From the NCBI GenBank assembly GCA_023441845.1, contig JAEZNF010000271.1:1-5322 (forward strand): a DNA stretch of 5,322 nucleotides. The letters run 5' to 3'. Below the pieces are notes generated by a model, which saw only the letters and a list, made by a program, of their open reading frames with translations, was not told the DNA's origin and searched no databases. The DNA is from Bacillota bacterium (GTDB taxonomy: Bacteria > Bacillota > Clostridia > Acetivibrionales > DSM-2933). Position numbers and translations under genes: made by a program. Of the stretch, positions 1-5,013 are shown piece by piece; position 1 is the first letter of the stretch; each line of letters starts with the position of its first letter.

Positions 1-1
1 G

Positions 2-427
2 AATCTTGATACTCCTATTGATTACGACAGCCTTTTAGCTATTGGTTCTATGATGGGCTCCGGCGGGATGATTGTTATGGATGAGGACGATAATATGGTT
101 AATATAGCGAAGTTTTATCTGGAATTCACAATGGACGAAGCCTGCGGAAAGTGTGCCACAGGACGCGTAGGTACCAAGCGGCTGTTTGAAATGCTGCACA
201 AAATTTCTAACGGTAAGGCTGTGATGGCAGATCTCGATGCGTTGAAGCAACTGGCGTATCTGGTAAAGGACAGTTCTTTGTGCGGGCTGTGCCAGACAGC
301 TCCTAATCCTGTCATCAGCACAATGAAGCATTTTTGGCATGAATATGTGGCCCTTGTAAAGGATGTGGACCATCCGCGGGGAGAAGGAAAATATGTACCC
401 AGAAATAAAATCGGAATAAAAACCTGA
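2..427 (+). CDS. hydB: NADH-dehydrogenase-like (NuoF/HydB) flavoprotein subunit of [FeFe]-hydrogenase, 3' end
   Basis: This is the C-terminal 141 residues of a NuoF/HydB-family protein; the frame is open from base 2 and ends at TGA 425-427. HydB carries FMN, NADH-binding and Fe-S sites and passes NAD(P)H electrons to HydA in the cytoplasm. Seen here: the family block DTPIDYDSL..IGSMMGSGGMIVMDE, then KFYLEFT and CGKC, and later SSLCGLCQTAPNPV, which surrounds the last ligand of the [4Fe-4S] cluster called N3 in complex I. Two positions depart from the family. The usual CGKCxPCR reads CGKCATGR, so the third Cys is Gly (codon 161-163). The usual CGLGQTAP reads CGLCQTAP, giving an extra Cys (codon 290-292). 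The family's CMV just before the KFYLEF block reads NMV. The protein stops about 30 residues after NPV, with no C-terminal 2[4Fe-4S] ferredoxin domain like that of Thermotoga HydB. hydA follows 228 bp downstream on the same strand. Family assignment is secure; cluster status is inference. Confidence 0.93.
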   Translation, partial: NLDTPIDYDSLLAIGSMMGSGGMIVMDEDDNMVNIAKFYLEFTMDEACGKCATGRVGTKRLFEMLHKISNGKAVMADLDALKQLAYLVKDSSLCGLCQTAPNPVISTMKHFWHEYVALVKDVDHPRGEGKYVPRNKIGIKT

Positions 428-450
428 ATATTAAACAGTGAATAAAAATT

Positions 451-476
451 GGTTTAAAGGTAAACAACTTTAAACC
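451..476. repeat. 9-bp perfect inverted repeat after hydB
   Basis: GGTTTAAAG (451-459) and CTTTAAACC (468-476) are perfect reverse complements separated by 8 nt. The hairpin lies 24 bp after the hydB stop. It is AT-rich and followed by TTAAAATAA, not a T-tract, so it is not a classical intrinsic terminator. It could be a protein site, a weak 3'-end stem, or one alternative partner in the larger structure at 459-556. Confidence 0.5.
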
Positions 477-556
477 TTAAAATAACCTGTGCGAAAAATA
501 GTGATGTCCTAACGCTTTTTGGTTACTTAAAAAATTCAATTTTAAGGTTGTTTATC
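459..556 (+). other. Possible long-range RNA stem in the hydB-hydA intergenic region
   Basis: Bases 459-474 can pair with 541-556 without interruption over 16 positions: 14 Watson-Crick pairs plus two G-U pairs (460/555 and 469/546). Both departures from perfect complementarity are wobbles, which favours an RNA structure over a DNA site. The stem would form only in readthrough hydB-hydA mRNA and would compete with the hairpin 451-476 and with a smaller one (CTTAAAA 526-532, TTTTAAG 540-546). It could affect processing or relative expression of the two subunits; that role is inference. Confidence 0.4.
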
Positions 557-564
557 TGTATAAT
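535..564 (+). promoter_or_regulatory. Candidate SigA promoter for hydA
   Basis: A perfect TATAAT lies at 559-564, with a weak TTCAAT -35 (3 of 6 matches) at 535-540 and an 18-bp spacer. A start near 570-571 would give a leader of about 85 nt before hydA; the initially transcribed region carries a run of eight T (578-585). TTGTTTA (549-554 with the preceding T) resembles half of the Rex operator (TTGTTAA-N4-TTAACAA), but the other half does not match. A promoter here would let hydA be made independently of hydB. Confidence 0.42.
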
Positions 565-585
565 TATGCAGCCGCAATTTTTTTT

Positions 586-669
586 AAGAAGGTGTAACCG
601 TTGAAACGCTACGGAGACAAAAGCAGAAATGGATTTTACCTAGGGAGGAAATCTGATGCTAAGCAATAA
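586..669 (+). other. Possible short leader ORF and folded leader upstream of hydA
   Basis: AGAAGGTG (587-594) matches 7 of 8 positions of AGGAGGTG and sits 6 nt before a TTG at 601-603. That TTG opens 22 codons ending at TAA 667-669, giving a basic peptide that begins (M)KRYGDKSRNGFY. The ORF runs across the hydA Shine-Dalgarno and overlaps the hydA start by 14 nt in another frame, an arrangement suited to translational coupling. The same RNA can fold: 590-594 with 637-641 (one G-U), AA 596-597 with TT 634-635, enclosing CCGT 598-601 paired with ACGG 611-614. The fold would cover the leader ORF ribosome binding site. It matches no riboswitch class that I recognise. Both readings are speculative. 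Confidence 0.27.
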
Positions 670-2440
670 TGATATCAATGATAATAATAAAATGATAAGT
701 GTTTGTATTAATGACAGGGAACTTACGGTTCGTGAAGGAATTACCATTCTGGAGGCTGCCCATAAGGCCGGCTTCAGGATACCTACACTGTGCCATTTGG
801 ACTTGCATGACTTTCAAATGTACAATAAAACAGCATCTTGCAGGGTTTGCATGGTTGAACTTGTAGATGCCCGAAATAACCGCAACAAGCTTGTACCTGC
901 CTGTGTAACAAAGGTACAGGAAGGTATGGCAATACGTACAGATACTTTACGTGCGATCACAGCGAGGCGCGGAGCAGTTGAACTTCTTTTGTCAAACCAT
1001 CCCAATGAGTGTTTTACATGTCCTAAGAATTTGGAGTGTGAGCTTCAAGCCTTGGCTGAAGAGCTGAATGTAAGAAAAATCCGGTGGGAAGGGGAGCGGA
1101 TGGATTATCCCAAGGATATGTCCAGTGACGCCATAGTAAAGGATGCAAATAAATGTATATACTGCCGCCGCTGTGAAACAGGGTGCAACGAGGTTCAAAC
1201 CTGTGGTATACTGTCGGGAATCGGGCGCGGTTTTCATGCTTTTGTGGGTCCTTTTGCAAACATACCGATGGTGGAGTCATCCTGTACATACTGCGGGCAA
1301 TGTGTGCAGGTATGTCCGACAGCTGCACTTACAGAGGCGTATCATACCGACAAGGTTTGGGAGGCATTAAACGATCCCGACAAGCATGTGCTGGTACAAA
1401 CAGCCCCGGCAGTCCGCGTTGCGCTGGGAGAGCTTTTTGGAATGGAAGCCGGAACAATTGTGACCGGAAAAATGGTAACTGCCCTGAAAAGGATGGGGTT
1501 TGACGGAGTCTTTGATACGGATTTCGGTGCAGATCTTACTGTAATGGAAGAGGCTTCAGAGCTTATTTACCGCCTCAAAAATAAAAAGACACTACCTATT
1601 CTTACAAATTGCTGTCCTGCCTGGATCAAGTTTATTGAACACCAGTTTCCTGAGCTTATACATGTTCCGTCTACCTGTAAATCCCCGCATATCATGTTTG
1701 GTGCTATAGCCAAGACCTACTATGCAGAGAAGAACGGATTGGACCCGGATAACATCGTGGTTATATCGGTAATGCCATGTATTGCCAAAAAGGCGGAAGC
1801 AAAACGCCCTGAGCTTACAAAAGATGAGCATAACGATGTGGATATAGTTATAACTACCCGTGAACTGGGAGCTATGATCAGGGAAGCCGGTATAGAGTTT
1901 GACAGGTTGCCTGACAGTGAGTTTGACAGGCCGCTTGGAGAGACAACAGGAGCTTCGGTTATTTTCGGTACGGCCGGAGGTGTAATAGAAGCAGTAATGC
2001 GTACCGCTCATGAATGGATGACAGGCCAGCCGCTTGAGAAGGTGGATTTTGAAGAATTAAGGGGACTGGAAAGTGTTCATAGGGCTACTGTAAAGGTTGG
2101 TGACCAGGAACTTAAAATAGGAATAGCCAGCGGGCTTGGGAATGCACGCGAAATCCTGGAGGATATAAGGGACGGCAAAAATCAGTATCACGCTATTGAA
2201 ATTATGGCATGCCCCGGAGGCTGTATTGCCGGAGGAGGGCAACCCTATCATCATGGAAATTCCGAGATTGTTAAAAAACGCAGAGAGGCCATCTATGAAG
2301 AGGATAGAAGAAAAAAGGTCAGAAAATCCCATGAAAATATGGAAATACTTGAGCTTTATAAAAGTTATCTGGGTGAGCCGTTTGGAGAAACGGCACATGA
2401 ACTTCTCCACACGCATTTTGAGGAGAGGGAAAGAATTTAG
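656..2440 (+). CDS. hydA: [FeFe]-hydrogenase catalytic subunit (HydA/HndD type, NADH-linked)
   Basis: This cytoplasmic enzyme catalyses reversible 2H+ + 2e- to H2, taking electrons from ferredoxin and/or NAD(P)H through partner subunits. The 594 residues hold, in order: an N-terminal [2Fe-2S] domain (C46, C62, C65, C83); the His-ligated [4Fe-4S] motif H115-x3-C119-x2-C122-x5-C128; two ferredoxin [4Fe-4S] motifs (C167, C170, C173, C177 and C210, C213, C216, C220); and the H domain. H-cluster signatures are TNCCPAW (C319 proton-relay position, C320 ligand), MPCIAKK (C375) and ACPGGCIAGGGQP (C519, C523). The C-terminal small-subunit-like tail (about 530-590) ends ELLHTH, typical of the family. 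All expected ligands are present, so it should be active. Oddities: L1 reads TNCCP where TSCCP is usual, and the C46-C62 spacing is 15 residues, against 11 in Clostridium pasteurianum CpI. ATG 656 is supported by GGGAGG (643-648) with 7-nt spacing. The upstream hydB fragment indicates a multisubunit hydrogenase. Confidence 0.97.
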   Translation: MLSNNDINDNNKMISVCINDRELTVREGITILEAAHKAGFRIPTLCHLDLHDFQMYNKTASCRVCMVELVDARNNRNKLVPACVTKVQEGMAIRTDTLRAITARRGAVELLLSNHPNECFTCPKNLECELQALAEELNVRKIRWEGERMDYPKDMSSDAIVKDANKCIYCRRCETGCNEVQTCGILSGIGRGFHAFVGPFANIPMVESSCTYCGQCVQVCPTAALTEAYHTDKVWEALNDPDKHVLVQTAPAVRVALGELFGMEAGTIVTGKMVTALKRMGFDGVFDTDFGADLTVMEEASELIYRLKNKKTLPILTNCCPAWIKFIEHQFPELIHVPSTCKSPHIMFGAIAKTYYAEKNGLDPDNIVVISVMPCIAKKAEAKRPELTKDEHNDVDIVITTRELGAMIREAGIEFDRLPDSEFDRPLGETTGASVIFGTAGGVIEAVMRTAHEWMTGQPLEKVDFEELRGLESVHRATVKVGDQELKIGIASGLGNAREILEDIRDGKNQYHAIEIMACPGGCIAGGGQPYHHGNSEIVKKRREAIYEEDRRKKVRKSHENMEILELYKSYLGEPFGETAHELLHTHFEERERI

Positions 2441-2533
2441 GCACAGTTAAAATATAACTTCCACTACAATTGTACTGTACCCTTTTAGGAATGGCACCAA
2501 GGGCCAAATTAGAAAGTGGAGTAATATTTTTAG

Positions 2534-2564
2534 TGCCCCTTGGTTGGGGCAGTTCATTACTGCC
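2534..2564. terminator. Overlapping hairpins between convergent genes, possible weak terminator
   Basis: Hairpin A is TGCCCC (2534-2539), a 6-nt loop and GGGGCA (2546-2551). Hairpin B is GGCAGT (2548-2553), a 5-nt loop and ACTGCC (2559-2564), followed by TCTTT. They share 2548-2551 and cannot form together. The position, after hydA and at the end of the - strand regulator gene, suits transcription ending from one or both sides. Neither hairpin has a proper T-tract on either strand, so Rho-independent termination would be weak. Confidence 0.35.
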
Positions 2565-2567
2565 TCT

Positions 2568-3476
2568 TTACAATACATTTCTCCAGTTGCGGTTAAACCT
2601 GTATAATTTTGAGGGCCTGTGACCGGCATCCTTTGTAAATTGATCCGTTTCAATAACCATGTCTGCAATTTTTCTTCTAAATGCTGCGGCAAGAAGCTCC
2701 TTGCCCAGTATAACCTCATAAACCTGCTGCAGCTCGGATAATGTGAAAAGCTCAGGCATTAGATTAAATGCTATATCTGTGTATTCAATTTTATTCTTAA
2801 GTCTCTCAATACCATATTCAATCATTTTAGCATGATCAAACGAAATACCGTTAGAATCAACAACTTCTCTTGAAACTTTAGTTGCCTTACCTTCAACCTC
2901 TTCAATTACTTTTACAGAGGCAGACAAATTTACGGTTTCATTTTGGAGTATGATAGAATACAGCCTTTTAGCGGTGTATCCGTTTTCAGAGATTGTTTTC
3001 TTTTCCTGTGATAAATCGCATTTAACATTAAACCATTTAGCATCAGCTGCATCATCTCCAGCAATAATTTTAAGACTGGTACTATCGGTAAGTGCCATGT
3101 ACGAACAGCTTATAACTCTTGTTCTAGGATCCCTTCCGACATCTCCCCAGGTATATAATTGCTCCATATAGACATTGTCAATATTGGTTTCAGTCTTAAG
3201 TTCACGCTGGGCAGCGTCTTCTAAACTTTCCTTAACGGATACAAAACCTCCCGGAAGTGCCCACTGCCACATATAGGGGTGATCCCCTCTCTTTACCATA
3301 AGAATCTTCAATGCTTTTTCCGGGAGTTTCCTGTAATTTTCTTCCTTTTGGTTAACTACGGTAAAAATCAGCATATCTACAGTTACTGACGGCCTTTCAA
3401 ATTTACTTGCATCATATACATTTAGAAACTCTTCTTCGGTTTGCCCCTGTTTATTTCGTAATATATCAGTTTTCAT
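2568..3476 (-). CDS. NrtR-type transcriptional regulator: Nudix domain plus C-terminal winged helix
   Basis: The 302-residue protein has the two-part layout of the NrtR family, in which an N-terminal Nudix-like domain senses a nucleotide-sugar ligand (ADP-ribose in characterised NrtR) and a C-terminal winged helix binds DNA. The Nudix fold spans about 30-155, with KRGDHPYMWQWALPGGF before the Nudix box at 77-99. The box keeps G77, E83, R91, E92 and E96, but the REUxEExGU part reads RELKTETNI, so one Glu is Thr and the Gly is Asn; hydrolysis is probably weak or absent. The C-terminal part shows FDHAKMI (213-219), then MPELFTLSELQQVYEVILGKEL, FRRKI (266-270) and RPSKLYRF (287-294), typical of this winged-helix group. 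ATG at 3474-3476 is preceded by AGGTGA with 4-nt spacing. It has its own strong promoter and a palindrome in its leader, and is divergent from the KAS III/ACP operon. NAD metabolism is the usual NrtR target, but no such gene is visible; autoregulation or control of the divergent operon is inferred. Confidence 0.88.
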   Translation of the reverse strand: MKTDILRNKQGQTEEEFLNVYDASKFERPSVTVDMLIFTVVNQKEENYRKLPEKALKILMVKRGDHPYMWQWALPGGFVSVKESLEDAAQRELKTETNIDNVYMEQLYTWGDVGRDPRTRVISCSYMALTDSTSLKIIAGDDAADAKWFNVKCDLSQEKKTISENGYTAKRLYSIILQNETVNLSASVKVIEEVEGKATKVSREVVDSNGISFDHAKMIEYGIERLKNKIEYTDIAFNLMPELFTLSELQQVYEVILGKELLAAAFRRKIADMVIETDQFTKDAGHRPSKLYRFNRNWRNVL

Positions 3477-3504
3477 ATTTTCACCTGTTCAATAAAAGAA
3501 TATC

Positions 3505-3532
3505 GTTATTAATAGTTAGTTATTAACTATCG
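3505..3532. promoter_or_regulatory. Palindromic candidate operator in the leader of the Nudix regulator gene
   Basis: ATAGTTA (3512-3518) and TAACTAT (3524-3530) form a perfect 7-bp inverted repeat around a 5-bp centre. The same stretch has GTTATTAA twice, 14 bp apart (3505-3512 and 3519-3526), and TATCG at 3501-3505 and 3528-3532. The predicted - strand start is near 3535, so the palindrome covers roughly +5 to +23 of the regulator transcript, where a bound repressor would block initiation or elongation. Binding by the regulator itself is inference. Confidence 0.5.
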
Positions 3533-3541
3533 AATAATAAC

Positions 3542-3570
3542 ATTTTAGAAGAGTTTATTAACCATGTCAA
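3542..3570 (-). promoter_or_regulatory. Strong SigA promoter of the Nudix regulator gene
   Basis: Read on the - strand, TTGACA (3570-3565) is a perfect -35, the spacer is exactly 17 bp, and TAAAAT (3547-3542) matches 5 of 6 positions of the -10. The predicted start is about 3535, giving a leader of about 59 nt that contains the ATAGTTA/TAACTAT palindrome. This is the best promoter match in the window. Confidence 0.75.
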
Positions 3571-3646
3571 TATCAAGTAGTGGATTCTAAAGCTTCTTAA
3601 CCAAAGAAAAAGTGGAATTCAAGTCCTTACTTTTAGTTCTTTAACC
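3552..3646 (+). repeat. Three 12-bp direct repeats, AG-T--TTAACC
   Basis: AGTTTATTAACC (3552-3563), AGCTTCTTAACC (3591-3602) and AGTTCTTTAACC (3635-3646) share nine of twelve positions and start 39 and 44 bp apart. The first lies in the spacer of the - strand regulator promoter. They could be sites for one regulator of the divergent promoters. The DNA is AT-rich, so chance cannot be excluded. Confidence 0.35.
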
Positions 3647-3682
3647 TTTTTATCAGGATGTCGCAGTAACAACAAAATTCCA

Positions 3683-3710
3683 TATAATGTAACGAATATA
3701 ATACATTATA
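3683..3710. repeat. 9-bp perfect inverted repeat upstream of the KAS III operon promoter
   Basis: TATAATGTA (3683-3691) and TACATTATA (3702-3710) are exact reverse complements with a 10-bp centre, placing arm centres 19 bp apart, near two DNA turns. It ends 30 bp before the predicted -35 at 3741, a usual place for an activator or UP-like element. ATATAAT also recurs at 3696-3702 and, inverted, at 3724-3730. Both arms contain -10-like sequence, but neither has a good -35. Confidence 0.4.
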
Positions 3711-3740
3711 CATTAAAAGGCATATTATATCAAATAGCCG

Positions 3741-3769
3741 TTGAAAAGTTTGGTAGCCTATGTTACACT
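3741..3769 (+). promoter_or_regulatory. Extended -10 promoter for the KAS III-like/ACP operon
   Basis: TTGAAA (3741-3746, 5 of 6 matches) is followed after 17 bp by TACACT (3764-3769, 4 of 6), preceded by TG at 3761-3762 in the extended -10 position (TGTTACACT). The predicted start is about 3776, two bases before the structured leader element begins. The untranslated leader to the ATG at 3941 would be about 165 nt. Confidence 0.6.
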
Positions 3770-3777
3770 GATAAATA

Positions 3778-3902
3778 TAGACTAGTGCTTTCAAACATAA
3801 TTCTTTTCAGGAAAATGAATTATTAGAAATGCACTTCACATTTATTTGCACCTTAACAAAATGAATTTCTGGAAATTTATTTCGTTAAGCGGCACTGGTT
3901 TA
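3778..3902 (+). ncRNA. Structured 5' leader element of the KAS III-like operon (unassigned, riboswitch- or MITE-like)
   Basis: Several stems are nested here. Closing stem P1: 3778-3788 pairs with 3892-3902 over 11 positions, with G-U pairs at 3780/3900 and 3783/3897. Hairpin H1: 3784-3792 with 3826-3835 (one bulge), an internal loop, then 3797-3808 with 3811-3823 (one bulge). Hairpin H2: 3852-3869 with 3872-3889, 18 positions with one A-C mismatch and one G-U, and a four-base loop C-TG-G. AGTGC (3784-3788) can pair with GCACT at 3831-3835 (H1) or at 3892-3896 (P1), so two states exclude each other. The decamer AAAATGAATT occurs in both hairpins (3812-3821, 3858-3867). The element starts at the predicted +1 and ends 38 nt before the ATG. 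I recognise no known riboswitch consensus. A cis-regulatory RNA fits best; a small palindromic mobile-element remnant with terminal inverted repeats is the alternative. Confidence 0.45.
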
Positions 3903-3921
3903 TTAAGATAAGTGTTAATAT

Positions 3922-3943
3922 AGGGGTCTTGTTAATTTTTATG
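3922..3943 (+). promoter_or_regulatory. Weak, badly spaced ribosome binding site and ambiguous start of the KAS III-like gene
   Basis: The only Shine-Dalgarno-like string is AGGGG (3922-3926). It lies 14 nt before ATG 3941, longer than normal, and 2 nt before an in-frame TTG at 3929, shorter than normal. ATG is preferred because of the codon; TTG would add only four residues. Other genes here have well-spaced sites, so poor initiation may be part of regulation by the leader. Confidence 0.5.
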
Positions 3944-4990
3944 GATCAAATTAAATTTAGCTTTCCAAAAGGAAAAAAGAGAAGTATTAAACGTTTTTGT
4001 AAAATATTGTCCACGGCATCTTACCACCCTGAAAAATCATTGAGCAATGAGGACATAATAAGCATTTATGGCCTACCGTTTAGAAGTACTGCTATTATTA
4101 AGTCAATTGGTGTAGAAAAAAGGCATATAGCTGAAGATAGCATGGCAGATAGTGATCTTCTTAATATCTCAGCTTCCGATTGTCTGGGAAAATACGGATT
4201 GGCCCCTGATAATCTTTCAAGAATAATTGTTAACAAGTATTATGGAGATAACCTTTTACCGATGACAGCCAGCAAGTTGCAGGCAAAGCTGGGTTGCAGT
4301 ACAGCTGTTCATGCTTTTGATATTGATGGAGGGGTGACATCATTTTTGCATTCGTTTGATGCAGCATCAAGGTTTATAAACACCGGTGATGATTTTATTC
4401 TTGTCGCATCCGGTGGAATTAATTACAGACTTATTAGTAAAACTGATCCGCGTACTGCATTTTTATTTGGTGATGCATCTGCGGCTATGCTTTTTGGATG
4501 TTGTGAAGAACAACATATCTTATCAAGCTACTTTTATTCTAATTATGAATACTATGATCTGGCAACATCAATAAGCCCGTTGACTGTAGTAGATATGGGT
4601 GTACGTCCGCTTAACAATGATAACTCTCAGCTGTTATTCGATACATATCGTATGGATAGCTGGAAAATAGCTGAAGGTTTTTACAGACAGGCTGTTAAGG
4701 CTGTTTCAGATAATCTTTTAGATGAGAGTGGGTTAACTATGGATGATATTGATCTGGTTTTAGTAACAGAAAATAATCGCAGAATATGGGAGCTTTCACT
4801 AGAGACTTTGGGTATAAGCGAAGAAAAAAGTCTTTCTCTTCTTAGAAGCTGTGGAAATACCATGTCCTCAATGCTTCCGACTTTATTGGATTACGGGTTT
4901 AAAACAGAGAAAATACAGACAGGAATGATAATTATGCTTATCTCACACGGAGAGGGAATGAGTGGGGGAGGGCTAATTTATAAAGTATAA
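3941..4990 (+). CDS. KAS III (FabH)-fold protein lacking the catalytic Cys and His
   Basis: The 349-residue protein is full length for 3-oxoacyl-ACP synthase III. Family landmarks: ASYHPEKSLSNEDI (26-39), the counterpart of the FabH GSYLPE..LTNEDL start; GVEKRHIA (57-64); FDIDGG at the nucleophile region; FLFGDASAAML (174-184); and a Gly-rich end. Catalytic positions are decayed. The Cys site (D-I-N-A-A-C-S-G-F in FabH) reads D-I-D-G-G-V-T-S-F, so Cys is V132. The H-Q-A-N-x-R-I site reads T-E-N-N-R-R-I, so His is T276 while N279 stays. The G-N-T motif keeps N306. The 30-residue gap from T276 to N306 equals H244 to N274 in E. coli FabH, supporting the alignment. It should not condense by the normal Cys mechanism; it may be a non-catalytic subunit (compare PqsB of the PqsBC pair) or an acyltransferase of another kind. 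The N-terminal 20 residues are basic (GKKRSIKR). An acyl carrier protein gene follows after 23 bp in the same apparent operon. Fold assignment is firm; function is unknown. Confidence 0.85.
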   Translation: MDQIKFSFPKGKKRSIKRFCKILSTASYHPEKSLSNEDIISIYGLPFRSTAIIKSIGVEKRHIAEDSMADSDLLNISASDCLGKYGLAPDNLSRIIVNKYYGDNLLPMTASKLQAKLGCSTAVHAFDIDGGVTSFLHSFDAASRFINTGDDFILVASGGINYRLISKTDPRTAFLFGDASAAMLFGCCEEQHILSSYFYSNYEYYDLATSISPLTVVDMGVRPLNNDNSQLLFDTYRMDSWKIAEGFYRQAVKAVSDNLLDESGLTMDDIDLVLVTENNRRIWELSLETLGISEEKSLSLLRSCGNTMSSMLPTLLDYGFKTEKIQTGMIIMLISHGEGMSGGGLIYKV

Positions 4991-5013
4991 TTAATTTTTA
5001 TTGGAGGTAAGAG

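Noticed and set aside
35..373. Open frames on the - strand opposite the hydB end (112 and 68 codons)
   Set aside because: They lie wholly opposite a clearly conserved coding frame, show no family motif and have no ribosome binding site worth calling; they are antisense shadows.
451..476. Intrinsic terminator after hydB
   Set aside because: The stem is AT-rich and followed by TTAAAATAA, not a U-tract.
549..566. Rex (NADH/NAD+ sensor) operator at the hydA promoter
   Set aside because: Only one half-site (TTGTT-A) resembles the consensus; the second half matches poorly.
590..655. Known riboswitch in the hydA leader
   Set aside because: The small fold does not contain the conserved cores of any riboswitch class I can recall, and its stems are short.
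814..2416. Several 60-140 codon open frames within hydA on both strands
   Set aside because: The hydA frame is conserved end to end with all cluster motifs; the other frames have no recognisable domains.
2447..2719. 90-codon - strand frame across the hydA/regulator gap
   Set aside because: It overlaps the conserved winged-helix end of the regulator gene in another frame and has no family features.
3861..3911. 16-codon ORF MNFWKFISLSGTGLLR inside the KAS III leader
   Set aside because: No Shine-Dalgarno precedes the ATG, which lies inside the strong H2 hairpin; the leader's base pairing explains the sequence better.
3903..3940. Attenuator terminator just before the KAS III-like ATG
   Set aside because: There is a T5 run at 3936-3940, but the only stem before it is 4 bp (AAGA/TCTT) with a long loop.
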